In this document: positions 34,920-43,010 of the stretch, piece after piece | How the letters are laid out: every line of letters begins with the position of its first letter | How positions within the stretch are numbered: the first letter of the stretch is position 1 | Origin: Syntrophus sp. (in: bacteria) | GTDB taxonomy: Bacteria > Desulfobacterota > Syntrophorhabdia > Syntrophorhabdales > Syntrophorhabdaceae | Direction of reading: 5' to 3' | DNA: 64,000 bases | Assembly: GCA_013824645.1 (NCBI GenBank) | Contig: PNOF01000004.1 | Coordinates: 1 to 64,000 of the forward strand | The notes under the pieces: generated by a model | The model's input: the letters and a program-made list of their open reading frames with translations, nothing else | Databases searched by the model: none | What the model was told of the DNA's origin: nothing | Program-made: the position numbers and the translations under genes

Positions 34920-35356
34920 AGGCCGAGTTCCGACACAATATCGGCTATTTGCTCAGGGTCGGCAGTGACCTGCTTAACCAGTTCTTCCCATCTCTCTTGC
35001 GCCCAGATCTCTATCTTTTTACCGTTCCCGATGATTACAACATTCTTTTTAATGTGGGCGTCTCCCTTGAGGGTCTGCGGGATGAGGATCCTGCCCAGTT
35101 TGTCCAGAGGACATTCAGAGGCTCCTGAGTTAAAATACCGCAGAAAGGCCCGTGCTCCTTTGCTTATTGCCCCTGCATTTGACATCTTCTCCTGTATTGT
35201 GAGCCATTCCTGATACGGATAAGCAACAATACAACCGTCAAGATTGGTGAGTATCAACCGCAGATCGTGGTTCGTGGAAAGCACTTCCCTGAACTTCGCA
35301 GGTATGCTCACCCGGCTTTTATCATCTATTCCGTATTCAAACCGTCCTGTGAACAA
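34916..35356 (-). CDS. mraZ: Transcriptional regulator MraZ
   Basis: 146 residues starting at TTG (MFTGRFEYGIDDKSRVSIPAKFR), with AAGGTGGG just upstream. Two SpoVT-AbrB-like repeats carry the DxxxR motifs: DDKSRVSIP near residue 11 and LDKLGRILIPQTL near 87. MraZ forms a ring and binds spaced TGGGN boxes before its own operon. Such boxes with 10-bp spacing overlap the mraZ start region here, so it probably controls this dcw cluster. Confidence 0.95.
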   Translation of the reverse strand: MFTGRFEYGIDDKSRVSIPAKFREVLSTNHDLRLILTNLDGCIVAYPYQEWLTIQEKMSNAGAISKGARAFLRYFNSGASECPLDKLGRILIPQTLKGDAHIKKNVVIIGNGKKIEIWAQERWEELVKQVTADPEQIADIVSELGL

Positions 35357-35383
35357 TTTCCCACCTTTTTACACTTTTTACCA
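35354..35383 (-). promoter_or_regulatory. MraZ-type box array
   Basis: On the minus strand three 10-bp units run in tandem: TGGTAAAAAG, TGTAAAAAGG, TGGGAAATTG. The TG pairs recur every 10 bp exactly, as in known MraZ sites (TGGGN plus 5-bp spacers). Only the last unit has the full TGGG; the others are degenerate. The array lies between the -10 box and the start codon and overlaps the ribosome site. Confidence 0.6.
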
Positions 35384-35392
35384 CTTTAGACA

Positions 35393-35421
35393 TTTATACT
35401 TGTAACATTATAGTTTGTCAA
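35393..35421 (-). promoter_or_regulatory. Sigma70-type promoter of the dcw cluster
   Basis: Minus strand TTGACA at 35421-35416, 17-bp spacer, TATAAA at 35398-35393. It is about 37 bp upstream of the mraZ start codon, which fits a short leader. It is the strongest consensus promoter noticed in the window. Confidence 0.75.
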
Positions 35422-35477
35422 GGTTTTTTTGGCTCTTTTACATTGAAAGGATTAAATTTTCTGTGGTATAAGTGGGC

Positions 35478-36713
35478 ATGTTCCGATTCAAGAGACTTTT
35501 TTTCCTTTTGGCCCTCATCGGGCCGGCAATCATCACGTCCAATATTGACAATGATGCAGGTGGAATTGCCATCTATTCCATGGCCGGCGCCCGCTACGGG
35601 TACAACATGCTCTGGACCCTTATTCCAACGGTTTTCATGCTTATTATCCTCCAGGAGATGTCGGCGCGGACAGGCATCATAACGGGAAAAGGGCTTGCCG
35701 ACCTGATACGGGAAAATTATGGAGTAAAGACCGCCTTCTGGGTCATGGTATGTCTCTTTATCACCAATCTCGGCAACACTGCGGCAGAGTTTTCCGGGTG
35801 GGCCGCAAGCATGGAACTCTTTAACATAAGTAAATATATCTCGGTGCCCGTGGGCGTATTTTTTGTCTGGTTTCTTGTGACAAAATGGAATTACAATATC
35901 TTTGAGAAAATCTTTCTTGGTATCTGTTTTATTTATGGCACCTATATTATTTCCGCCTTTCTCGCGAAACCGGACTGGGGTGATGTGGCGAGGAAAACGG
36001 TGATGCCCCACATTGATTGGGATGCCAATTACCTGATTATGGTTGTCAGTATCATCGGGACATCCATTACGCCCTGGCAACAGTTCTATCTCCAATCAGC
36101 CGTTGTTGAAAAGGGCCTCCGTAAGGAAGACCTCTGGGCCTCCAGAGTTGATGTTATCTTCGGTTCCGTTATGATGGGAGTTGTGGCATTTTTCATCATT
36201 GTTGCCTGTGGCGCCACATTACATGTAAGCGGTATCGGTATTGACTCGGCTGAACAGGCAGCCCTCTCTTTAAAACCGCTTGCAGGACCAAATGCCTATA
36301 TCCTCTTTGCAATCGGTCTTGCCAATGCATCGTTGTTTTCGGGATGTATTCTTCCGCTTGCGACGACATACTATATCTGTGAGGCCATGGGGTGGGAAAT
36401 GGGGATAGGTAAAGGGTTTAAAGAGGCTCCGCATTTTAAATCGATCTTTACGATAATTCTTGTGCTTGGCGCATCGATTGTTCTTATACCAAATCTTCCC
36501 CTCATAAAAGTCATGTGGTTCAGTCAGATCATTAACTGCCTCCTCCTTCCCGCTGTCATGATATTCATGATACAACTCATAAATGATGATGATCTTATGG
36601 GAAACTATAAAAACTCGCTCTGGATGAACATCGTTGCATATATCGGTGTAGGGATCCTTGTTGTCTTAAATGCGGTACTCCTTTACAATGCCTTTATGGA
36701 TGTTTTTCGATAA
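35478..36713 (+). CDS. NRAMP-family metal transporter with atypical binding motifs
   Basis: 411 residues, about 11 membrane helices. NRAMP identity comes from GPAIITSNIDNDAGGIAIYSMAGARYGY in helix 1 and SIIGTSITPWQQFYLQSAVVEKG in helix 6. Canonical Mn/Fe transporters have DPGN in helix 1 and a conserved Met in helix 6 (MPH). Here the helix 1 motif is DNDA and the Met is missing. Family members without that Met are reported to prefer other ions such as Mg2+, so the substrate may not be Mn or Fe; this is inference. It is divergent from mraZ with a 120-bp spacer. Start: ATG 35478, or GTG 35472; neither has a good ribosome site. Confidence 0.82.
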   Translation: MFRFKRLFFLLALIGPAIITSNIDNDAGGIAIYSMAGARYGYNMLWTLIPTVFMLIILQEMSARTGIITGKGLADLIRENYGVKTAFWVMVCLFITNLGNTAAEFSGWAASMELFNISKYISVPVGVFFVWFLVTKWNYNIFEKIFLGICFIYGTYIISAFLAKPDWGDVARKTVMPHIDWDANYLIMVVSIIGTSITPWQQFYLQSAVVEKGLRKEDLWASRVDVIFGSVMMGVVAFFIIVACGATLHVSGIGIDSAEQAALSLKPLAGPNAYILFAIGLANASLFSGCILPLATTYYICEAMGWEMGIGKGFKEAPHFKSIFTIILVLGASIVLIPNLPLIKVMWFSQIINCLLLPAVMIFMIQLINDDDLMGNYKNSLWMNIVAYIGVGILVVLNAVLLYNAFMDVFR

Positions 36714-36889
36714 ATATCTGTAGATATTTACTTCCGTATCATCTATTTTATCCGCTCCTGTTCATAGATAATGAAGACTCTTTGCGAAGGTCCGTCTGCA
36801 TCATTGCCGGAGTAATATCAACGTAAATTCGATGGCATACCGGTAAAAGTCAATTGGTGAAAAATATTGATAATCTGCTCATAAAGGTG

Positions 36890-36904
36890 TAGGCTTTTAG
36901 CCTA
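36890..36904. promoter_or_regulatory. Short inverted repeat upstream of greA
   Basis: TAGGCT-TTT-AGCCTA, perfect 6-bp arms, ends 25 bp before the greA start. It may be an operator or a small leader hairpin. No T-run follows. Confidence 0.3.
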
Positions 36905-36928
36905 TTAAAATTGTGCGGAGCGGCTACT

Positions 36929-37396
36929 ATGATGAAAGTCCCCATTACACGGGAAGGATATGAAAACCTAAAAAAAGAACATGAATATCTTCTAAATGTG
37001 AAGAGGCCCCAGATTCTCAACTTGATCGAAGAAGCAAGGGAGCACGGGGACCTTTCGGAAAATGCCGAGTATGATGCGGCCAAAGAAGCCTTTCAGTTCC
37101 TTCAGAAGAAAGTTTCGGAAATAGAAGAGATGATCAAGAATTCCGAGATCGTTGATACAAAGACAATGAGTGGCGATGCCGTTGCATTCGGGTGCAGTGT
37201 GACCCTCACGAATCTCGATACCGATGAAGAGGTCATATACAGGGTTGTTGGCCCCTACGAATCGGACGTTAAAAAAGGAACCATATCAATAACGTCACCG
37301 CTGGGAAGAGCGCTCATGGGTAAGACTGTGGGTGATGAGGTTAATTTCAAAGCGCCTGGCGGAGATCGTATGTATGAAGTAGTCAAAATCATCTAA
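36929..37396 (+). CDS. greA: Transcript cleavage factor GreA
   Basis: 155 residues. The N-terminal coiled coil (PITREGYENLKKEHEYLLNVKRPQ... EAREHGDLSENAEYDAAKE) carries the conserved DLSENAEY with Asp and Glu at the tip that provoke RNA cleavage by RNA polymerase. The C-terminal globular part ends SPLGRALMGKTVGDEVNFKAPGG. It rescues backtracked polymerase. ATG 36929 or 36932 follow GGAG; the open frame begins earlier at 36911. No clear terminator follows; a noncoding repeat does. Confidence 0.96.
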   Translation: MMKVPITREGYENLKKEHEYLLNVKRPQILNLIEEAREHGDLSENAEYDAAKEAFQFLQKKVSEIEEMIKNSEIVDTKTMSGDAVAFGCSVTLTNLDTDEEVIYRVVGPYESDVKKGTISITSPLGRALMGKTVGDEVNFKAPGGDRMYEVVKII

Positions 37397-37444
37397 CTTT
37401 ATATTAATGACCTGCCCCCCCCCAATCGGTTCAGAAGTTGAGTT

Positions 37445-37569
37445 ATTCCATTTCTACATCAAAGCGCTATCTTTGTTGGCAGCGTCGTCGGCTTCCTCAA
37501 CGTATATACAATACGCCTCGTCGCCTCCTCCTTGCCGCCTCAATATCATCTTTGATTTAAAAATGGAAT
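37445..37569. repeat. MITE-like noncoding element, copy near tRNA-Arg
   Basis: Imperfect terminal inverted repeats of about 20 bp (ATTCCATTTCTACATCAAAG at the left; CTTTGATTTAAAAATGGAAT at the right) frame about 125 bp with a central hairpin around CGTAT...ATACG (37501-37515). Length and design match the element at 1158-1282, and the middle shares CGTCGG-N-CCTCA-like text. A run of nine C lies just upstream (37415-37423). Confidence 0.7.
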
Positions 37570-37635
37570 TATACCACGGACTGCAAATTCATTGGGCGTC
37601 ATATTATCCAGGGAATTGTGTGACCAACTGGTAAA

Positions 37636-37712
37636 TGGTGCGCCCAGAGGGGATCGAACCCCCAACCTTTGGATTCGAAGTCCAACACTCTATCCAGTTG
37701 AGCTATGGGCGC
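37636..37712 (-). tRNA. tRNA-Arg (anticodon TCG)
   Basis: On the minus strand the 77-nt molecule has acceptor stem GCGCCCA/TGGGCGC, D arm AGCTCAACTGGATAGAGT, anticodon stem TTGGA/TCCAA with loop CTTCGAA (anticodon TCG, reads CGA-type Arg codons), T arm GGGGGTTCGATCCCC, and an encoded ACCA end. Confidence 0.96.
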
Positions 37713-37919
37713 GCTTCTGTACTGACCGCATAGTATCATACTTATCGAAAAAATGCATCTTTCTTTGCATAAAAACCCAGGAGAAGAGGGGTTTGACAGG
37801 GCTTTAGATCCAGGCGGTCAGTGAAGATTTTTGAAGCAAGAAACAATACGATTATACAACCGATCTTTATCAAACAAAGTCTTATCCTGTGTCCTGCAAT
37901 AGAGGTTTTTCTAAAAAAC

Positions 37920-39098
37920 CTACTTACTTATTCTGAACTGTTTGATCATAGTTTCCAATGCCTCTGCAATTTTTGCGATCTGGGCAGCTACAGGTGCAGT
38001 ATTGTGGATCTTTTTCGATGCATCGTTCATAACCATGGATACTTGCTGTATGTTACGGGAGGTCTCGCCTGTTGTGGCATTTTCCTGTTCCACAGCAACG
38101 GCTATCTGATTAATCTGGTTATTGACCGTATCTATCTGGCCCAATATATCATGTAAAAAATCTTTTGACCTGGTAGCCTTTTCTGTGCCTTTTTCTACTT
38201 CGCTTACACTGTTTTGAATTGAAACCGCAATACCCTGTGTTTCTGACTGCATGGCTTCGATGGTTGTAGCGATTTCTCTGGTAGCGTCTGTTGTTCGCTC
38301 CGAGAGTTTACGGACCTCATCGGCAACAACCGCAAAACCCCTACCATGTTCTCCTGCACGGGCAGCTTCTATGGCAGCGTTGAGGGCCAGAAGATTCGTC
38401 TGTTCGGCAATATCATTGATAAACCTCAATACTTCTCCCACCTGATCAGACCTTTTCCCTAATGTTTGCACAAATTCGGAAAGTTCCTGGACCTTTTCAG
38501 CTATCGCCTTCATTACGACGACCGTTTCATCGATGACGACACTGCCGGCCCTGGCAGCATCGTTGGATCGTTTTGAGCTATCTGCTGCGACAATACAATT
38601 TTTCGCTATCTCTGTGGAAGTTGAGGAAAGCTCTTCCGAAGCTGCGGCAATGGAATTGAGTTGATTAGCTATTTCTTCAAAGGCTGTTACTGTCTGTCCT
38701 ACAGCATGCTGCATTGTGTCGGCTGCGGTCGAGATTTCGTCACTATCTTCGGCCACATGTATCATAATCCTGTGCAGGTTATCCACAAACCCATTGAATG
38801 CTTCGCCCATCTCTCCGACTTCATCGCCTGTGGCAACATCAATCCGCTTGGTGAGGTTGCCTTTTGAAATCTCAGCAACACCCTCAAGCGTCTTTTTTAA
38901 AGTACTGATTATTTTTTTTGTTGCAAACATGCTCACGCCCAGGGAGCATGCAATAGCTGCCGCGATGAGTCCGAAAGAAATGATCTGCGGATAGCCGGCA
39001 TACACAACAAAGGCAAGGACAAGCAAAAAGAGGCTGCAAAGTGCAGGGGCCAACATTAATTTACGCGACATACTCGAATATCCGATGGTTTCTTTCAT
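37920..39098 (-). CDS. Methyl-accepting chemotaxis protein without periplasmic sensor
   Basis: 392 residues. Two adjacent membrane helices near residues 14-36 and 39-59 are separated by only a few residues, so no extracellular ligand domain exists. A HAMP domain ([26 protein letters not shown]... [12 protein letters not shown]) and the signalling domain follow, with the hairpin tip [36 protein letters not shown]. The C-terminus lacks the CheR-docking pentapeptide of some receptors. Signals must be sensed inside the cell or membrane, or by a partner. It is monocistronic. Confidence 0.93.
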   Translation of the reverse strand: MKETIGYSSMSRKLMLAPALCSLFLLVLAFVVYAGYPQIISFGLIAAAIACSLGVSMFATKKIISTLKKTLEGVAEISKGNLTKRIDVATGDEVGEMGEAFNGFVDNLHRIMIHVAEDSDEISTAADTMQHAVGQTVTAFEEIANQLNSIAAASEELSSTSTEIAKNCIVAADSSKRSNDAARAGSVVIDETVVVMKAIAEKVQELSEFVQTLGKRSDQVGEVLRFINDIAEQTNLLALNAAIEAARAGEHGRGFAVVADEVRKLSERTTDATREIATTIEAMQSETQGIAVSIQNSVSEVEKGTEKATRSKDFLHDILGQIDTVNNQINQIAVAVEQENATTGETSRNIQQVSMVMNDASKKIHNTAPVAAQIAKIAEALETMIKQFRISK

Positions 39099-39301
39099 AT
39101 CACCTTCCTGTGCGCGGCTCTATCGTAATTATTTGTCCTCAAGGACAAAACCCTTTTTAGGGGCAGTTTTCAAATCCTTTCAAAGATATTATCGGTAAGG
39201 GAGATTATTTACATTAATTTTTTTCAATAATAATTTGGATTACAGGGAATGAGCTCCAATACCTCGCTGCAGACAGTGGGGTATTGGATTGCGAAATGGA
39301 A

Positions 39302-39594
39302 TTATTCCTGACCTTCCCTGCCATTCGTGCTGCTCTTGCCTTTTTGTTTCTTGGCAGGTTTTTTCTTGTTTATTTTCTTACTTTCAGGACTCTTCTGCTC
39401 ACCAGTTATACCGCCCGCATCTTTTTGGTTCGTTGTCGGATTACCCACAACACCTGCTCCATTCTTTTGGGCTTCCGGCTTCCCTTCAGCAGCGAAAGAA
39501 CCGGTGGCAACAAAAGCAAACAGCGCAGCAACTAACAGAGTAATAAACTTGATTATTCCCTGCAGCTTGCTACAGGGAAGTTCATTCTTTTCAT
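39302..39594 (-). pseudogene. Small secreted Lys-rich protein gene, frame broken by a palindrome
   Basis: An ATG at 39594 has a good site (GGGAGGAA) but its frame stops after 13 codons. In the next frame a clean signal peptide (IIKFITLLVAALFAFVATGSFA) leads into EGKPEAQKNGAGVVGNPTTNQKDAGG and a basic tail (KKINKKKPAKKQKGKSSTNG) to a stop at 39302. The frames switch exactly at a 20-24-nt palindrome. Removing 20 nt (39558-39577) joins them: MKRMNLIIKFITLLV..., a 90-residue secreted protein. A disrupting insertion is the simplest reading; sequencing error or a translational jump are alternatives. Plus-strand frames over the same bases are shadows. Confidence 0.65.
39556..39579. repeat. REP-like palindrome
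   Basis: Minus strand TTCCCTGTAGC-AA-GCTGCAGGGAA: arms of 11 bp with one T-G wobble. The GCAAGC centre with GC-rich arms resembles the REP palindromes spread by RAYT (Y1) transposases. It interrupts the signal peptide region of the gene at 39302-39594. Confidence 0.65.
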
Positions 39595-39713
39595 TGAAAA
39601 CTTCCTCCCTTTATTGAGATTATAATTGATAAAAGCCGATGAGAGATAAACTCAGTCATCAGCCGTCAATTCACACTATACATTTTGTATCTTTGATTAC
39701 AAATATTTTATTG

Positions 39714-40382
39714 CTATTTCTTTTTGTGCAGCTTGTGCTGGCGCATGAATTCGATGACCCCGGGCAGGATGGAGATGATGATAATTGCGAAGATGACAAG
39801 GGTGAAGTTTTTCTTTACCAGGGGAATATTGCCGAAATAATAACCGGCGAATGCAAAAGATGCTATCCAGACAATGCCGCCAATGACATTATAGCTGATA
39901 AAGCGTATGTAGGTCATGCTCCCGATACCGGCCACAAAAGGCGCAAAAGTCCTGATGATGGGGATAAAACGGGCGATGATGATTGTTTTGCCGCCGTACT
40001 TTTCAAAAAACTGGTGTGTTCTGTTTAAATATTCTTTATTAAGGAATTTTACATGCTCCTGATGGAAGACCCTTGGCCCCACGATATTTCCTATCCAATA
40101 GTTAGCGGTATCTCCCAGGATGGCGGCAATTGAGAGAAGAATAAAGAGCCATAACACGTTTAAATCCCCCCGTGCGGCAAAGGCCCCTGCGGCAAAGAGG
40201 AGTGAATCACCGGGCAAAAAGGGTGTCACAACGAGACCTGTTTCGCAAAAAATGATAAGGAAGAGAATGAGGTAAGTCCATACCCCATAAGACTGGATGA
40301 TCTCGCTTAAATGGACATCGATGTGGATGATGAAGTCGATCACTATTTTTGCAAACTGGAGCAGGGTAGTTAGCAGTTCCAA
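39714..40382 (-). CDS. DedA-family membrane protein
   Basis: 222 residues with the DedA/SNARE-associated core: [69 protein letters not shown], including the conserved Gly and Arg-Phe-x-Pro patterns. DedA proteins work as lipid scramblases or flippases, including recycling of undecaprenyl phosphate. The start is TTG at 40382 with GAGAGG upstream. It is divergent from the copper ATPase gene, each with its own promoter. Confidence 0.9.
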   Translation of the reverse strand: MELLTTLLQFAKIVIDFIIHIDVHLSEIIQSYGVWTYLILFLIIFCETGLVVTPFLPGDSLLFAAGAFAARGDLNVLWLFILLSIAAILGDTANYWIGNIVGPRVFHQEHVKFLNKEYLNRTHQFFEKYGGKTIIIARFIPIIRTFAPFVAGIGSMTYIRFISYNVIGGIVWIASFAFAGYYFGNIPLVKKNFTLVIFAIIIISILPGVIEFMRQHKLHKKK

Positions 40383-40437
40383 ATGGTATTACCTCTCTGC
40401 AAGTCTTTAACGGCTGTGCGCCTTCAAAATTGTTTGT

Positions 40438-40466
40438 ATAGTACACCGTTACGTGCTTGGAGTCAA
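40438..40466 (-). promoter_or_regulatory. Promoter of the dedA-family gene
   Basis: Minus strand TTGACT at 40466-40461, 17-bp spacer, TACTAT at 40443-40438; about 55 bp upstream of the start codon. Confidence 0.65.
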
Positions 40467-40483
40467 TGTTTTGGCGGTATGAA

Positions 40484-40512
40484 TTGTTATTTCGCCATTC
40501 CTGTCTTATAAT
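40484..40512 (+). promoter_or_regulatory. Promoter of the copper ATPase gene
   Basis: TTGTTA at 40484-40489, 17-bp spacer, TATAAT at 40507-40512. The start codon lies 43 bp downstream and is preceded by AGGAGG. No CueR-type dyad with 19-bp spacing is evident. Confidence 0.6.
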
Positions 40513-40554
40513 TTACCATAGTCTGATTTCTGGGGCGTTTTTCAGGAGGAGTGT

Positions 40555-42741
40555 ATGGCAGATAAAATAGAGCTTCCTATTACTGGTATGAGTTGTGCTG
40601 CCTGTTCGGCGCGCATTGAGCGGGAGCTCAATAAAATGGATGGAATCAGAGAAGCGCATGTTAATTTCCCCCTCAAGAAGGCCGTCATTCTCCCCAGGGA
40701 TGACCTCGATTTAAAGAAGATTATCTCCCTTATCCGTGACATCGGTTACGATGTGGATATTGAAGCTGATGTGACCATGAGGGCCCAAAAAGAAGAGGCG
40801 GAGCTCAAGAAGGATTTTATTTTGGCGGCCTGTTTCAGTGTTCCCATTATGGTCTTTTCCATGTGGATGGTGCTGCCTTACAATAATGCTGTCCTACTGT
40901 TTCTTACCCTTCCTGTTCAGTTCTATGTGGGCTTGCGGTTTCATAAGTCGGCGCTTCTCAATCTGAAGCATTTTACCGCTGACATGAATACCCTCATATC
41001 AGTGGGGACATCGGCAGCATTCTTCTACAGCGTATTTGTCACCTTTTTCCCGCACATAGTCAGCGCCGCAGGCATCATGCCCATGACGTACTTCGACTCC
41101 AGCGCCACAATTATCACGCTGATCCTCCTTGGGCGCTATTTTGAATCAAAGGCAAAGACGCGGACCTATACGGCCATTAAAATGCTCTACGAACTCTCAC
41201 CGAAAGAGTGCCTTGTCCTGAAAGAGGGAAAAGAAGTGAGGCTCCCCACAGACACCCTTGAAGTTGGCGATCTTGTCCTCATAAGGCCTGGCGAAAGGGT
41301 CCCCATCGACGGTGAAGTGAGCCAGGGGGATACCTATGTTGACGAATCCATGATCACCGGCGAGAGCATGCCGGTTCACAAGGGTATTGGTCATGAAGTA
41401 ATTGGAGGCACGATCAACGGCAAAGGTTCCATAACAATACAAACAACGCGGATAGGGCAGGACACGGTGCTTGCGAAGGTCATACGTCTCGTTGAAGAAG
41501 CGCAGTTTACAAAAGCGCCGGTCCAGAGACTTGCCGATAAAGTGGCCGGGGTTTTCGTTCCTATCGTCATCCTCATCAGTATCTGCGCTTTTTTTGTCTG
41601 GTTCTTTTTTGGCCCTGACCCGAAGATCACCAATGCCCTGCTCTCCTTTGTAAGTGTTCTCATCATCGCCTGTCCCTGCGCACTGGGCCTTGCCACACCA
41701 ACGGCAATCATGGTCTCTACCGGCGTGGGCGCCAAAAGGGGTATCCTCATCAAGAATGCCGAGGCCCTTGAACTCACCAACAAGACCAGGTATGTTCTCT
41801 TCGACAAAACAGGCACCCTGACGGAAGGTACTATCGTGCTCTCCGATGTAATCCCACTTAATAATTTTTCCGAAAAAGACCTTTTAGAGATTGCTTTTAA
41901 TCTTGAGAGACAATCCGAACATCCCTTTTCCGATGCCCTCAGAAAACGGGCCGCTGAATTGAATTTTGAGCCTCTTCCGGTTGAGGGTTTTGAGGCAATT
42001 ATAGGAAAAGGCATCAAGGGCAGCATTGGTGAAAAAAACTATTTTATCGGTAACACGGGGCTTTACGAAGATCAGAGCGGTCCCCTCGATGAGAGCATAA
42101 AGGAAAAATACCAGGGAAAAGAACGTGACGGCGCTTCTCCTGTCCTTGTCTGGGGCGCGGAAGGAGTACTGGGGATTCTTGCCTTCAGCGACAAGGTACG
42201 TGAAGAATCGCAAGCGGTTGTGGCCGAGCTTAAGAGTATGGGCATCGAGGCGGTGATGATTACCGGTGACAGTATGGAAGGCGCAAAGAGAATCAGTGAA
42301 CGGGTCGGCATTGATCAATATTTCTATCGTGTGCTCCCTGATAAGAAGGCGGAAATAGTAGAAGACTTCAAGAAAAAAGGAGTCACCATTATGGTGGGTG
42401 ATGGAATCAATGACGCGCCGTCCTTGGCTGCAGCCGATGTCGGTGTCGCTATGGGAAAGGGAACGGATATTGCCATAGAATCGGCCGATGTGGTCCTCAT
42501 GAAAGGTCAGCTATCAAGACTCGCGAGCCTTATCAAACTTTCCAAAAAAACTCTCCGCGTCATCAAACAGAATCTCTTTTGGGCGTTTATTTACAATATT
42601 CTGGGAATCCCTATCGCATTCGGCGCCCTCTATCCCCTCTTTCACATCCGCTTCGAACCTATTTACGGAGCCATTGCAATGGTAGTAAGCTCAATTTCTG
42701 TTGTGAGCAATTCGCTGAGACTGAAGCTCTTCAAGGATTGA
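40555..42741 (+). CDS. copA: Copper-translocating P-type ATPase
   Basis: 728 residues. An N-terminal heavy metal-associated domain with GMSCAACSARIE (residues 10-21) is followed by a P1B-type ATPase: GRYFESKAKTRTY, DESMITGESMPV (actuator), CPCALGLATPTA (the metal-binding CPC in the membrane), DKTGTLTEG with phosphorylated Asp near 416, and GDGINDAPSLAAADVGVAMG near 614. CPC together with a CxxC HMA domain is the signature of Cu(I) export. It is probably monocistronic with its own promoter. Confidence 0.95.
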   Translation: MADKIELPITGMSCAACSARIERELNKMDGIREAHVNFPLKKAVILPRDDLDLKKIISLIRDIGYDVDIEADVTMRAQKEEAELKKDFILAACFSVPIMVFSMWMVLPYNNAVLLFLTLPVQFYVGLRFHKSALLNLKHFTADMNTLISVGTSAAFFYSVFVTFFPHIVSAAGIMPMTYFDSSATIITLILLGRYFESKAKTRTYTAIKMLYELSPKECLVLKEGKEVRLPTDTLEVGDLVLIRPGERVPIDGEVSQGDTYVDESMITGESMPVHKGIGHEVIGGTINGKGSITIQTTRIGQDTVLAKVIRLVEEAQFTKAPVQRLADKVAGVFVPIVILISICAFFVWFFFGPDPKITNALLSFVSVLIIACPCALGLATPTAIMVSTGVGAKRGILIKNAEALELTNKTRYVLFDKTGTLTEGTIVLSDVIPLNNFSEKDLLEIAFNLERQSEHPFSDALRKRAAELNFEPLPVEGFEAIIGKGIKGSIGEKNYFIGNTGLYEDQSGPLDESIKEKYQGKERDGASPVLVWGAEGVLGILAFSDKVREESQAVVAELKSMGIEAVMITGDSMEGAKRISERVGIDQYFYRVLPDKKAEIVEDFKKKGVTIMVGDGINDAPSLAAADVGVAMGKGTDIAIESADVVLMKGQLSRLASLIKLSKKTLRVIKQNLFWAFIYNILGIPIAFGALYPLFHIRFEPIYGAIAMVVSSISVVSNSLRLKLFKD

Positions 42742-43010
42742 GATCGTCTCTTATCTGTTTCAAGCACACCATACTTTAATTGGCACTCATATGCCTTTCA
42801 TGAAGGATGTTGGGGGTTATCCGAATCTCACTTCTCCCACTGCGGGCACCTTACCCAGCAAAGGATCGGGATGTTCCCATCCCCATTTTCTTCAGAAGGC
42901 GTCTGCCTTCTCCTTGCCATCCGCCCTTTTTTCTTCTTGATTCTATCTTTATCAAATACTACACTTACCGTGAGAAACAAAAGGACAAATACCATAAGGA
43001 ATCGCTAAAC

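Noticed and set aside
36712-36730. AAATATC/GATATTT inverted repeat after the NRAMP gene as a terminator
   Set aside because: It is AT-only and lacks a following T-run.
37903-37921. AGGTTTTT...AAAAACCT hairpin as a terminator after the chemoreceptor gene
   Set aside because: It overlaps the stop codon, is AT-rich and is not followed by a T-run; at most a weak terminator.
39284-39617. Three overlapping plus-strand reading frames of 83-96 residues
   Set aside because: They overlap the minus-strand secreted-protein gene, have no ribosome site or known motif, and the minus-strand frame has a clean signal peptide.
42807-43010. N-terminal extension of the RND adaptor
   Set aside because: The extension is not signal-like, and the ATG at 43011 has AAGGA upstream and begins a normal export signal.
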